Positions 35,539-43,787 of a stretch of DNA of 64,000 nucleotides are shown one piece after another; position 1 is the stretch's first letter; the number at the start of each line of letters is the position of its first letter. Under the pieces are notes generated by a model. That model saw nothing but the letters and a program-made list of their open reading frames with translations. It was not told the origin of the DNA and did not search any database. Location of the stretch: assembly GCF_030580865.1 (NCBI RefSeq), contig NZ_JAUQSY010000001.1:528319-592318 (forward strand), read 5' to 3'. This DNA comes from Hymenobacter aranciens (GTDB taxonomy: Bacteria > Bacteroidota > Bacteroidia > Cytophagales > Hymenobacteraceae). Both the position numbers and the translations under genes were made by a program.

Positions 35539-37551
35539 AACGCCCGCCGCTGGCAGCTCTACCACCACCAGAAAGCCCGGGGCGGCCTTCTCGTACTGTA
35601 CGGTGCCGCCCACGGCCTGGGCCCGGGCCTGCATGTTGCGCAAGCCGTGGCCGCCGGCGCGGGCGCTGCCATCGTGCCCCTGGCCATCATCAGCCACGGT
35701 GAGGTGCAGGCCGGTGGGGGAGGCGTCGAGGCGAATGGTGACGCGGGTGGCGCGGGCGTGCTTCACCACGTTGTGCAGGGCTTCCTTATAGATAAGGTAG
35801 AGACTCTGCAGCGTTTCGGGCGCGAGCGGGGCGGCGGTGGCGGCGGGGCTGACCTCGAAATCGACCTCCAGGCCTAGGGGGTAGAGCACCTCGTGGGCAT
35901 GGTCGCGCATGCGGTCGAGCAGCGCGGGGAGGGTTTGCTGGGTTTGGTGGAGGCCCCAGACGACGTCGCTCATCTGCTGGGTGGCCTGGCGGGCGGTGGT
36001 GGTGAGCTGGTCGAGGCGGGCCAGCAGCTGGGCGGGGCTGCCGGGCACCTCGCGCAGCAGGGAGCTCTGCATGCTGATTTGGGTAAGCAGGTTGCCTACG
36101 TCGTCGTGCAGGTCGGCGGCCAGGCGCTGGCGCAGGGCCTGGGCGGCGGCGGCGCGGGCGGCGGCCTGCCGGCGGCGGTATTGCCAGAAGGCGCCGCCAG
36201 CCAGCAGCAGCAATAGCCCGGCAATGCCCACGGTGCCGGCCAGCTGCTGGCGGGCCTGCAGGCGCTCCAGCTCCTGCTGCTGCTGGCGCAGGCGGGTCTG
36301 CTGTTGCAGCAGGTCGAGCTGGGTTTGGGTGCGCGAGCGGGCGGCGCGGGCCTGGGCGGCGGCCAGCTGGCGGTTGGCAGCTTCGCCGCTGAGGGTGTCG
36401 GCGTAGGCGCTGGCTAGCAGCTGGTGCTGGTAGGCAGTGTGGCCCTGGCCCAGCTGGTCGCTGATGCCGGCCAGCAGCTGGGCGGCGTCGCGGGCCTGGG
36501 GGCGCAGGTGGGCGGGGCGGGCAGCGGCCAGGGCCCGGGCCGCGTAGGGGCGGGCACTATCGGGGCGGGCGGGCAGCCAGTTGCGGGCCAGCAGCAGGTT
36601 GGCCTGGGCCAGCTGCTCGGGGGTGGCGGTGGGCTGCAGCAGGTGCAGCAGGCGGTGGGTGGCGCGGCGGGCCGCCAGGGGCTGGCCTAGGCGCTGCTGC
36701 ATCTCGGCCAGGTTGAGCTCCAGGGGCAGCTGGCCCCGGGCGGTGGTGACGGGCTGGTAGGCGGCGTGGGCCTGGGTGTAGGCGCGGTGGGCGGCGGCCC
36801 ACTGGCCCTGGCGGCGCTCGACGTCGCCGAGCACCAGGTACACCGAGCCGCGCGTGAAGGCATCGGGGGCGGCGGGCAGCAGCCGCAGGGCAGCCGCGAT
36901 ATGGGCGCGGGCCTCCGGGTATTCGCCCAGGCCGGCCGCGATGCGGGCCGCCTGCAGCAGCTGCAGCAACTCGGGGCGGCGGCTGGGCAGGGTGCGGGTG
37001 AGGGTGAGGCCATCGAGGCTGGGGCCGAGGGCGGCGGCGTAGTTGCCCTGCTCGCTGTAGCTGCGCGAGAGGTTGAACAGGGCCCGCGACTCGGTGAGGG
37101 GGTTGCGAAGGCGCCGGGCCCAGCGCAGGGCCTGCCGGCTGTGGTAGATGGCCGAGTCGTACTGGTTGTGGGCGCGGGCATTATAGCCCACGTTGAAGTG
37201 CGCCTCTACCAGCCCCCGCGCGTAGCCCAGGCGCCGGGCCAGCGCCAGCGCCTGCCAGGCCAGGGGCTGGGCCTGGGCGGGGTCGCTGAGGCGCAGGGCA
37301 AAGGCCAGGGTGTTGAGGCGCAGCACCCGCAGGGTATCAGGGCGGGGTTGGGTGGCGAGTAGCTGGGTCAGGCTGTCGCGCACCACCGCCAGGCGGGCCA
37401 ATGACAGCGCCGGGCCCTGGGGGCCCTGGGCCCGGCTGGCTGCACTGCCCAGCAGCAGACCGGCGGCTACCACCCACCGGCGCAGGTGGCCTGGCAGCCA
37501 GCCGGCAGCCGGCCCGCGTGCCCGTGACTTTTGCGTACGTCTTCTCTGCAT
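35521..37551 (-). CDS. Sensor histidine kinase with TPR sensor region, HisKA_3 type, 676 aa
   Basis: A signal-like hydrophobic N-terminus, then about 400 residues of tetratricopeptide-type helices (for example ALQWARRLRNPLTESRALFN), a coiled-coil, one membrane segment (about 450-470), and a kinase core of the NarL/LiaS type: the phospho-acceptor His in AADLHDDVGNLLTQIS, then LYLIYKEALHNVVKHA and GHGLRNMQARA in the ATPase domain. No response regulator is adjacent. The C-terminal half is nearly identical in DNA to the kinase gene at 40219. The last codons come from a palindrome. GTG 37578 and ATG 37569 are alternative starts. Confidence 0.88.
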   Translation of the reverse strand: MQRRRTQKSRARGPAAGWLPGHLRRWVVAAGLLLGSAASRAQGPQGPALSLARLAVVRDSLTQLLATQPRPDTLRVLRLNTLAFALRLSDPAQAQPLAWQALALARRLGYARGLVEAHFNVGYNARAHNQYDSAIYHSRQALRWARRLRNPLTESRALFNLSRSYSEQGNYAAALGPSLDGLTLTRTLPSRRPELLQLLQAARIAAGLGEYPEARAHIAAALRLLPAAPDAFTRGSVYLVLGDVERRQGQWAAAHRAYTQAHAAYQPVTTARGQLPLELNLAEMQQRLGQPLAARRATHRLLHLLQPTATPEQLAQANLLLARNWLPARPDSARPYAARALAAARPAHLRPQARDAAQLLAGISDQLGQGHTAYQHQLLASAYADTLSGEAANRQLAAAQARAARSRTQTQLDLLQQQTRLRQQQQELERLQARQQLAGTVGIAGLLLLLAGGAFWQYRRRQAAARAAAAQALRQRLAADLHDDVGNLLTQISMQSSLLREVPGSPAQLLARLDQLTTTARQATQQMSDVVWGLHQTQQTLPALLDRMRDHAHEVLYPLGLEVDFEVSPAATAAPLAPETLQSLYLIYKEALHNVVKHARATRVTIRLDASPTGLHLTVADDGQGHDGSARAGGHGLRNMQARAQAVGGTVQYEKAAPGFLVVVELPAAGVVARTL

Positions 37552-37754
37552 AGGTGTCGCTAACTCCATTCGACGCACGGAGGTTTGCGGCGGCGGGGTT
37601 TCTCTTACGGCAACCTAGGGCGCACCGCCAGCCCGGTGGGGCGCCGCGCCAGCGGCGTTTATGCATCAGATGCGCGGGTATTCGAAGAGGTATCAATCCC
37701 ACGGACAGTAAAAGGACGTATCTTTCTCTTGAAACAATAACTAACCCAGGTTGT

Positions 37755-37919
37755 GGAGTAGCCGCAAAGCGGCGATATGTTGGTAGCATTGCAGTTGATT
37801 TAGCTAACAGAGCCGCAAAGCGGCGGCACTCTTGCCTGCCGGAAGTGCCGCCGCTTTGCGGCTCTGGCTAGTGTAGGCTGCTCTTGACTACCAACGTGCC
37901 GCCGCTTTGCGGCTACTCC
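37755..37919. repeat. Palindromic element family A, copy 4
   Basis: Same nested design, with outer arms starting GGAGTAGCCGCAAAGCGGCG. It lies between divergent genes, in what should be the promoter region of the TonB receptor at 37951, so it is not confined to gene ends. The remaining 37579-37754 is upstream of the kinase gene and shows no further gene. Confidence 0.9.
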
Positions 37920-37950
37920 GCAGCTTAGGGTAGTTACCCCTCCTTCACCT

Positions 37951-40185
37951 GTGCCCTATCCTTACTTTCCCTGGCGTAGCGCCAGGGTGCTGCCCACCAC
38001 CGCCCGCCTGCTGCTGGGCCTGGCCCTGGCTGCCAGCACCCTGCCGGCCCAGGCCCAGGCCCAAACCCCCGCCGATACCCTCCACCGCCAGGCCCTGACG
38101 GGGGTGGAGGTGACGGCCACTCGCCCAACCGCCGAACGCCCCAAAGGGCCGCAACAGCGCCAGGTCATCAGCCGCCGGGAGCTGGAACTGACCCCGGCCC
38201 AGGAGCCCACCGATGTGCTGAAGAAGCATACCGCCGTGGACGTGGTGCAGTTTCCCAGCCTGCTGGCCGGCGTGGGCATCCGGGGGTTCCGGCCGCAGAC
38301 GAGCGGGCTGAACCAGCGCACCCTGCTGCTGGTGGACGGCCGCCCCGCCGGCACGGCCAACCTGGCCACCCTCGACCTGAACAGCGCCGAGCAGGTGGAG
38401 GTGCTAAAGGGCCCGGCCTCGGCCCTGTATGGCCCCCAGGCCATGGGCGGCGTGGTGAACGTGCACACCCGCCAGTCGCGCGGACCGGTGCGTACCTCCC
38501 TCACGGCCGGCTACGGCAGCTTCCGGAGCTACCGCTTCGGGGCCACTTCGGGCGGCAATATTACCAAGAGGCTGGACTTTGACCTGTCGCTCGGCTACTT
38601 CCGCCGGGCCCAGGACTACACGCTGGGTAACGGCGGCGTGTTCCGCCGCTGGCTCGATGGCGGCCACGCCACCCTCACCTACGCCGACGGCAGCACCGCC
38701 CGCACCGACGATGCCCGCGCCGACGGTCAGCGCCGGGTCTTCACCCAGCTGGGCTACTACACCGGCGCCCTGCGCCTGGGCTACCAGTTGAGCGACAACT
38801 GGCGGGTAGATGTGCGCGGCGAGCAGTTCGCGGCCCACGACGTGCAGTCGCCCGCCGACATTGCCACCGGCAACCTGAGCGGCTCTACCAAGCGCATCGA
38901 CCGCCGGGGCCTGGACCTGAGCGCTACCGGTAGCTACGCCCGCCACCAGCTGCTGGTGCGCGGCTACGCTTCCCGCGAAAGCAATGCCAACAACACCCTG
39001 TTCAACAGCAGCAGCGCGCCCATCACACCCTACCGCTCGCTGGAGAACCCGCTGCGGTGGCGCGGCCTGCAGCTGCGCGATGTTATCAAGCTGGGCCGGC
39101 AGGCCCTGACGGTGGGCGCGAGCTACAACGAAGCCCGCAGCACCTCGCAGCGCTTCACTGCCGCCGGGGCCAACCTCGCCCCGCTCAGCCCCAACTACGA
39201 GCTGCGCACCACCGCCGTCTACGCTCAGAGCCAGCTGAATATGTGGGCCGACCGGGTGGTGCTCACGCCCGGGGCCCGCGTCGATGTCATTACCTACCGC
39301 ATGCTTGCCACCGAGCTGCTCAACACGTTCACGCCGGGCCAGCACACCTATCCCTTTTTCAGCCCCAGCCTGGGCGCGCAGGCCGAGCTGCTGACCGGCC
39401 TGCGGGCGCACGCCACCCTCGGGCGGGGCTTCATCACCCCCGATGCCGCCCACATCGCGGGCTTTACCCAGGTGCTGAGTGCCACCGGCACGCCCCGCAC
39501 CACGGCCCTGGTGCAGGGCAACCCCGCCCTGCGCAACGAAACCAGCCTGAGCTGGGACGCTGGCCTGCGCTTCGACCGCCCCGCCGCCGGCTTCGCGGCC
39601 GACCTTACCTACTTCGCCACCCGGGTGCGCCACCGCATCACCACCCGCACCACCAACCCGGTGGGCGAAACCACCCCCGAGGGCCTGCTGGTGCGCTCCC
39701 GCACCACCTACCTCAATGCCGACGACAGCCGCATCCAGGGCCTGGAGGCCGAGGCCAGCTACGACTTTGGCGCGCTGGCCGGGCACCGCTACGTGCTACA
39801 GGCCTTCATCGGGGGCACCCGCAACTTCCGGTTCGCCGACGTGGTGAACAATGCCGACGGCACGCAGTCCACGCGCCCGGTGTTCAACGTGGCCCGGCTC
39901 AGCGGCAACTACGGCGTGGCCTTCGACAGCCGCCACGGCCTGCGCGCCCGCCTGGCGGGCCACTACGCAGGCCCCCGCGCCGACAACGACTTTACCGACA
40001 CCCGCGCCCCACAGGTGGACTACCCGGCCTACCTGACCCTCGACTTCGCGGCCGCCTACACCCTGGCCACGCGCCACACCCTCACGCTGCAGGTGGCCAA
40101 CCTCACCGACGAGAACTACTACGAGAAGCGCGGCTTCAACCTACCCGGCCGCAGCTGGACGGGCGGCTACGCCATTGCCTTCTGA
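37951..40185 (+). CDS. TonB-dependent receptor, 744 aa
   Basis: The start is GTG at 37951, giving a signal peptide that ends LPAQAQAQ. The plug is at about 45-170 (GVEVTATRPTAERPKGPQQR, VLKKHTAVDVVQFPSLLAGV, QRTLLLVDGRPAG, EVLKGPASALYGPQAMGGVV), followed by a barrel that closes in SWTGGYAIAF. No CarboxypepD_reg domain. The closing segment LTDENYYEKRGFNLPGRSWT is typical of receptors for siderophores or small organic ligands, but the ligand is unknown. It is flanked on both sides by paralogous histidine kinases on the opposite strand. Confidence 0.9.
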   Translation: MPYPYFPWRSARVLPTTARLLLGLALAASTLPAQAQAQTPADTLHRQALTGVEVTATRPTAERPKGPQQRQVISRRELELTPAQEPTDVLKKHTAVDVVQFPSLLAGVGIRGFRPQTSGLNQRTLLLVDGRPAGTANLATLDLNSAEQVEVLKGPASALYGPQAMGGVVNVHTRQSRGPVRTSLTAGYGSFRSYRFGATSGGNITKRLDFDLSLGYFRRAQDYTLGNGGVFRRWLDGGHATLTYADGSTARTDDARADGQRRVFTQLGYYTGALRLGYQLSDNWRVDVRGEQFAAHDVQSPADIATGNLSGSTKRIDRRGLDLSATGSYARHQLLVRGYASRESNANNTLFNSSSAPITPYRSLENPLRWRGLQLRDVIKLGRQALTVGASYNEARSTSQRFTAAGANLAPLSPNYELRTTAVYAQSQLNMWADRVVLTPGARVDVITYRMLATELLNTFTPGQHTYPFFSPSLGAQAELLTGLRAHATLGRGFITPDAAHIAGFTQVLSATGTPRTTALVQGNPALRNETSLSWDAGLRFDRPAAGFAADLTYFATRVRHRITTRTTNPVGETTPEGLLVRSRTTYLNADDSRIQGLEAEASYDFGALAGHRYVLQAFIGGTRNFRFADVVNNADGTQSTRPVFNVARLSGNYGVAFDSRHGLRARLAGHYAGPRADNDFTDTRAPQVDYPAYLTLDFAAAYTLATRHTLTLQVANLTDENYYEKRGFNLPGRSWTGGYAIAF

Positions 40186-40218
40186 GGGCCGCACCGGCGG
40201 CACCTCCACTACGGCCCA

Positions 40219-42282
40219 TCAGGCCCCCACGGCCGCGGGCAGGGTGGCTACCACCGCGAAGCCCGGGCCCGCCTCCTCATACGCCACGATGCCGCCCACG
40301 GCCTGGGCCCGGGTCTGCATGTTGCGCAGACCATTGCCGCCGAGGCGGGCGGTACCGTCGTGGCCTTGGCCATTGTCGCGCACCAAGAGGCGCAGGCCGG
40401 CGGCCGAATGGTCCAGCCGTACCGTGACGCGGGTGGCGCGGGCGTGCTTCACCACGTTGTGCAGGGCTTCCTTATAGATAAGGTAGAGGCTTTGCAGGGC
40501 TTCGGGCGCGAGCGGGGCGGCGGTGGCGGCGGGGCTGGCCTCGAAGTCAATCTCGATGCCCAGGGGGTAGAGCACCTCGTGGGCGTGGTCGCTCATGCGC
40601 TCCAGCAGCTCGGGCAGGGTTTGCTGGGTTTGGTGCAGGCCCCAGACGACGTCGCTCATCTGCTGGGTGGCCTGGCGGGCGGTGGTGGTGAGCTGGTCGA
40701 GGCGGGCCAGCAGCTGGGCGGGGCTGCCGGGCACCTCGCGTAGCAGGGAGCTCTGCATGCTGATTTGGGTGAGCAGGTTGCCTACGTCGTCGTGCAGGTC
40801 GGCGGCCAGGCGCTGGCGCAGGGCGGTGGCGGCGGCGGCGCGGGCGGTGGCCTGCCGGCGGCGGTAGCGGGCAAAGAGCACGCCGGCCCCAGCCAGCAGT
40901 AGCACGACTAGCACGCCCAGTCCGGCCCGCTCCTGACGGGTGCGCAGGCGGGCCAACTCGGCGGCCTGGGCTTGCAAGCGCGCCTGCTGGGTCTGCAGCT
41001 GGGTGCGCTGGGTGAGGGCCTGCACCTGCTGGGTGGTGGCGGCCAAGTGGGCGGTTTGTTGCTGGGCTGCCAGCTGCTGGCGCAGGCGCTCCTGGGTTTG
41101 GCGGGCAGCGCGGCGGCCCAAGGTGTCGCGGTAAGTGGCTTCGCGCTGCCCGGCCTGCAGGCGCAGGGCCGTTGCCTGCAAGCTGGCGAGGCGGCGGCTC
41201 TGTTCCAGCTCCTGGATGCGGGCCTGCTTGCCGGCTACGTCGTAGCGGGTTTGGGCATCGGTGAGGGCCTGGGCCTGCCCGGCGTTGCGCAAGTCCTCAT
41301 GCAGGGCATTGTAGCTGGCAAGCGTGTCGAAAGCGGCTGCCCGGCCCAGGCGATGCATGACAACAGCCAGGTTGCCGAGGGCATTTTCCAGCTGACTGGT
41401 CTGCTTGCTGCGGTAGCCGAGGCGCACGGCTTCCTGGGCGGTACGCTCGGCGGCGGGCAAGTCGCCCAAAACGCTATAGGTCTGGGTAAGGGTGCTCAGC
41501 ATGGCCAGCTCCAGATAGGTGTCGGGCAGGCGGCGGGCCAGGGCCAGGGCCTCTTGCGTCAGCACCAGGGACGAGTCGGGGTGCCCGGCACGGGCTTGGG
41601 CAGCACTCACGCCACTCAGGGCAACAATGCGCTGGCGGTCGAAGCGGCCATCCGGGGTTTGGGTGAGGGCCAGCAGGCGGCGATTGGTGCGCTCGGCTTC
41701 CGCAAAGCGGTTGAGCATCTCATACATGTTGGCCGTGTTGGTCAACGTGCGCAACTCGCCATCCAGCGAGCGGGGCGTGAGCTGCTGGTAAAGGTCGTGG
41801 GCCTGCTCATAATAGGCCACGGCCTGGGCATAGTGGGCTTGCTGGCTGGCCACGGCCCCCAGCCCCTCCAGGCACCTGGCTACCTGCTGCTGGCTATGCA
41901 GGGCGGTGTAGATGCGCAGGGCGGCCTGGTAATGCGTGTAGGCAGCCAGCAGGTGACCGCTCGGCACTTCTATCTTGCCTAGTAGCAGCTCGGCCAGGGC
42001 AATGCCGCGCAGGTAGTGCAGGCGTTGCGCCAAGGCCAGGGCTTGCTGGGCCTGCGAGCGGCCAGCGGCCAGGTCGGTACGGCGCAGCAGGTCGGCCAGC
42101 TGCCCGCGGTATTGCACCTGCAGCGTATCAGGCAAGTGGGGCTGGCGTAGCCGGGCCCATAAGGTATCGGCCGGCATCGTATTGGCCGGCTGCTGGGCCC
42201 GGGCCCCCAGTGGCAGCCAGGTCAGCAGCCACCATGCGCCGGTTATCAGTAGCTGACGGTTGTTTGTGCGCTGAAAAAGCAT
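40219..42282 (-). CDS. Sensor histidine kinase with TPR sensor region (paralog of the gene at 35521), 687 aa
   Basis: Same architecture: signal-like N-terminus, TPR helices (QQALALAQRLHYLRGIALAE), a long coiled-coil rich in Gln (about 340-430), one membrane segment (LGVLVVLLLAGAGVLFARY), and the HisKA_3/ATPase core (LHDDVGNLLTQIS, KEALHNVVKHA, GNGLRNMQTRA). The sensor half is diverged from its paralog while the kinase half is nearly unchanged, which implies different signals feeding the same output, or gene conversion. No adjacent response regulator. It starts about 35 bp downstream of a hairpin. Confidence 0.88.
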   Translation of the reverse strand: MLFQRTNNRQLLITGAWWLLTWLPLGARAQQPANTMPADTLWARLRQPHLPDTLQVQYRGQLADLLRRTDLAAGRSQAQQALALAQRLHYLRGIALAELLLGKIEVPSGHLLAAYTHYQAALRIYTALHSQQQVARCLEGLGAVASQQAHYAQAVAYYEQAHDLYQQLTPRSLDGELRTLTNTANMYEMLNRFAEAERTNRRLLALTQTPDGRFDRQRIVALSGVSAAQARAGHPDSSLVLTQEALALARRLPDTYLELAMLSTLTQTYSVLGDLPAAERTAQEAVRLGYRSKQTSQLENALGNLAVVMHRLGRAAAFDTLASYNALHEDLRNAGQAQALTDAQTRYDVAGKQARIQELEQSRRLASLQATALRLQAGQREATYRDTLGRRAARQTQERLRQQLAAQQQTAHLAATTQQVQALTQRTQLQTQQARLQAQAAELARLRTRQERAGLGVLVVLLLAGAGVLFARYRRRQATARAAAATALRQRLAADLHDDVGNLLTQISMQSSLLREVPGSPAQLLARLDQLTTTARQATQQMSDVVWGLHQTQQTLPELLERMSDHAHEVLYPLGIEIDFEASPAATAAPLAPEALQSLYLIYKEALHNVVKHARATRVTVRLDHSAAGLRLLVRDNGQGHDGTARLGGNGLRNMQTRAQAVGGIVAYEEAGPGFAVVATLPAAVGA

Positions 42283-42316
42283 AAGTAGAAAGCCGAACTA
42301 TGGGCCTGACACGCAA

Positions 42317-42344
42317 AATGCCCACCCCGGCCGAGGTGGGCATT
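42317..42344. terminator. Hairpin in the region upstream of the second kinase gene
   Basis: AATGCCCACC and GGTGGGCATT pair perfectly over 10 bp around CCGGCCGA. On the minus strand the stem is followed by TTGCG, a weak T-run. It could terminate a short upstream RNA or act as a leader hairpin of the kinase gene. No gene is seen in 42345-42785 apart from the promoter at 42721; that stretch has several copies of TGCCGGC. Confidence 0.45.
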
Positions 42345-42720
42345 GAGCAAATGTACGCCCCGCCCCCCGCTACTGGCAATAAGCTGCCAAATTCTGTCGT
42401 AGCTGGCGCTACCCAAGCAGGCACGCAGCGGCCCAGGTGTCGGCAAAGATGGCAGGCCATCAGCAAGCCGCTGGCATATGCCTTCTTTCATGCCGGTATA
42501 CGTCATCCATGATGCCCGCACATGCGGCCTTACCTGCCGGCATCTATACCAGCTCATGCCGGCACAGGTGCCCGCACCTGCTGGCACATGCTCCTGCTTC
42601 TGCCGGCAGTAGCCGGCTGGCAGCCGGCAGTTTACAGGCCGCCGCTACTACATGTAAACTATTTTACACTTAAAAAGTCAAAAATGCCAGTGTTCCAGTA
42701 GGATATTTCGTTTCAACTTT

Positions 42721-42728
42721 TATATTTG
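42721..42728 (+). promoter_or_regulatory. -7 promoter element of the gene at 42786
   Basis: TATATTTG is an exact TAnnTTTG match, preceded by the AT-rich GTTTCAACTTT, 57 bp upstream of the ATG. The surrounding 80 bp is much richer in A+T than the rest of the window. Confidence 0.65.
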
Positions 42729-42785
42729 CCCCCACTTAAGCCTTTTAACACACGCATTTGACTTCACTTTTACCTCTTTTCAATC

Positions 42786-43421
42786 ATGGCCGAACAACCC
42801 GCCAAAGTAGCCCTGGGGCTAAATAGCCTTAATCCCAGTAGTATCATCAGCCTGAATGCCACGATTGTGAGCAGCATGACCGGCAACAAACTGTTTACAA
42901 CTCCCGCCGTGCCGCTGGCCGACATGAGCACCGACGCTCAGGACTACCAGACCGAAGAAAATGAAATCAACGCCGCCGAAGCGCAGCTAAAAGCCCGCCG
43001 CACAGCCAACAAAGGACGGCTGAAGAAGGTCGAAAAAAACATGACCCAGCAGGCCAACTACGTCAATGGTATCGCGCAGGGCAGCCGGAGCATCATCGAA
43101 TCGGCCGGCATGCCGGCTTCGTCGGAGGCGCAGGCCAAGGGCAAGCTGCCCGTGGTGACGGGCCTGCAGCTCAGCCCCGGCGGGGCTAGGGGCCAGGTAG
43201 ACGCCAAGTGGGGTGCGGTGAGCAAAAAGAAAGGTAGCCGCGACGGATACATGGTGTACTTCGGGCCATCGCCTACCAACATGACCGGCAAAGAGTTTGC
43301 CCACGGCTCCAGCTTCACCATTAAAGACCAACCGAGCGGCCAGGACCTGTGGGTGTGCGTGCAGGTGCTGGGCAAAGAATCGGGCGACTGCTGCAATCCC
43401 ATGTCGCAGATGGTGCCGTAG
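42786..43421 (+). CDS. Fibronectin-type-III-like hypothetical protein, 211 aa
   Basis: No signal peptide is evident. Residues about 45-100 form a charged helix (EENEINAAEAQLKARRTANK, possible coiled-coil), and residues 120-211 form a small beta-sandwich (PVVTGLQLSPGGARGQVDAK, WGAVSKKKGSRDGYMVYFGP, LWVCVQVLGKESGDCCNPM) like a fibronectin III domain. Proteins of this build, with a helical start and one such domain, occur across Bacteroidota with no known role. The AT-rich promoter implies good expression. Confidence 0.7.
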   Translation: MAEQPAKVALGLNSLNPSSIISLNATIVSSMTGNKLFTTPAVPLADMSTDAQDYQTEENEINAAEAQLKARRTANKGRLKKVEKNMTQQANYVNGIAQGSRSIIESAGMPASSEAQAKGKLPVVTGLQLSPGGARGQVDAKWGAVSKKKGSRDGYMVYFGPSPTNMTGKEFAHGSSFTIKDQPSGQDLWVCVQVLGKESGDCCNPMSQMVP

Positions 43422-43465
43422 GGCCTGCTTCTGGCCGCTGATAGTAAGCAAAACGCTGGCAGGAA

Positions 43466-43682
43466 GAACCCCAACGGGGTTCCAGAGCCTAGCCCAGGGT
43501 TGGCGACACCAGTCGCCTACCCTGGGTATTGGCAGCCAGATAGCAGCCAGAACCCCAACGGGGTTCCGCAATCACCCGAACGATTGGCGGAACCCCGTTG
43601 GGGTTCTGTCATTCAAGCGTTGACCGGACCCAGGGTAGGCTTCGCCAACCCTGGGCCAGACTCCGGAACCCCTTCGGGGTTC
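43466..43682. repeat. Composite palindromic element (family F)
   Basis: Six hairpins in mirror order X-Y-X-X-Y-X. X is AACCCC-AAC-GGGGTT or a close variant (43466, 43551, 43594, 43666) and Y is CCCAGGGT...ACCCTGGG (43493-43526, 43629-43655). It fills most of the space between convergent genes. Confidence 0.85.
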
Positions 43683-43729
43683 GGAGCTGATGCGATGGCT
43701 GCTACTAAATGCAAACACCCGTGTATGCA

Positions 43730-43763
43730 AAAACGCCCCCGACCGCAATGGCCGGGGGCGTTT
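43730..43763. terminator. Intrinsic terminator of the 1925-aa surface protein gene
   Basis: AAACGCCCCCG pairs with CGGGGGCGTTT around a short loop with A-run and T-run flanks, 25 bp downstream of the stop codon at 43788 on the minus strand. It can work in both directions. Confidence 0.85.
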
Positions 43764-43787
43764 CCCTTTTAGCAGAAGCGAGGTTGG

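Noticed and set aside
37951..40185. Assignment of the TonB receptor as a heme or siderophore receptor
   Set aside because: No diagnostic ligand motif or adjacent biosynthetic or reductase gene; left as substrate unknown.
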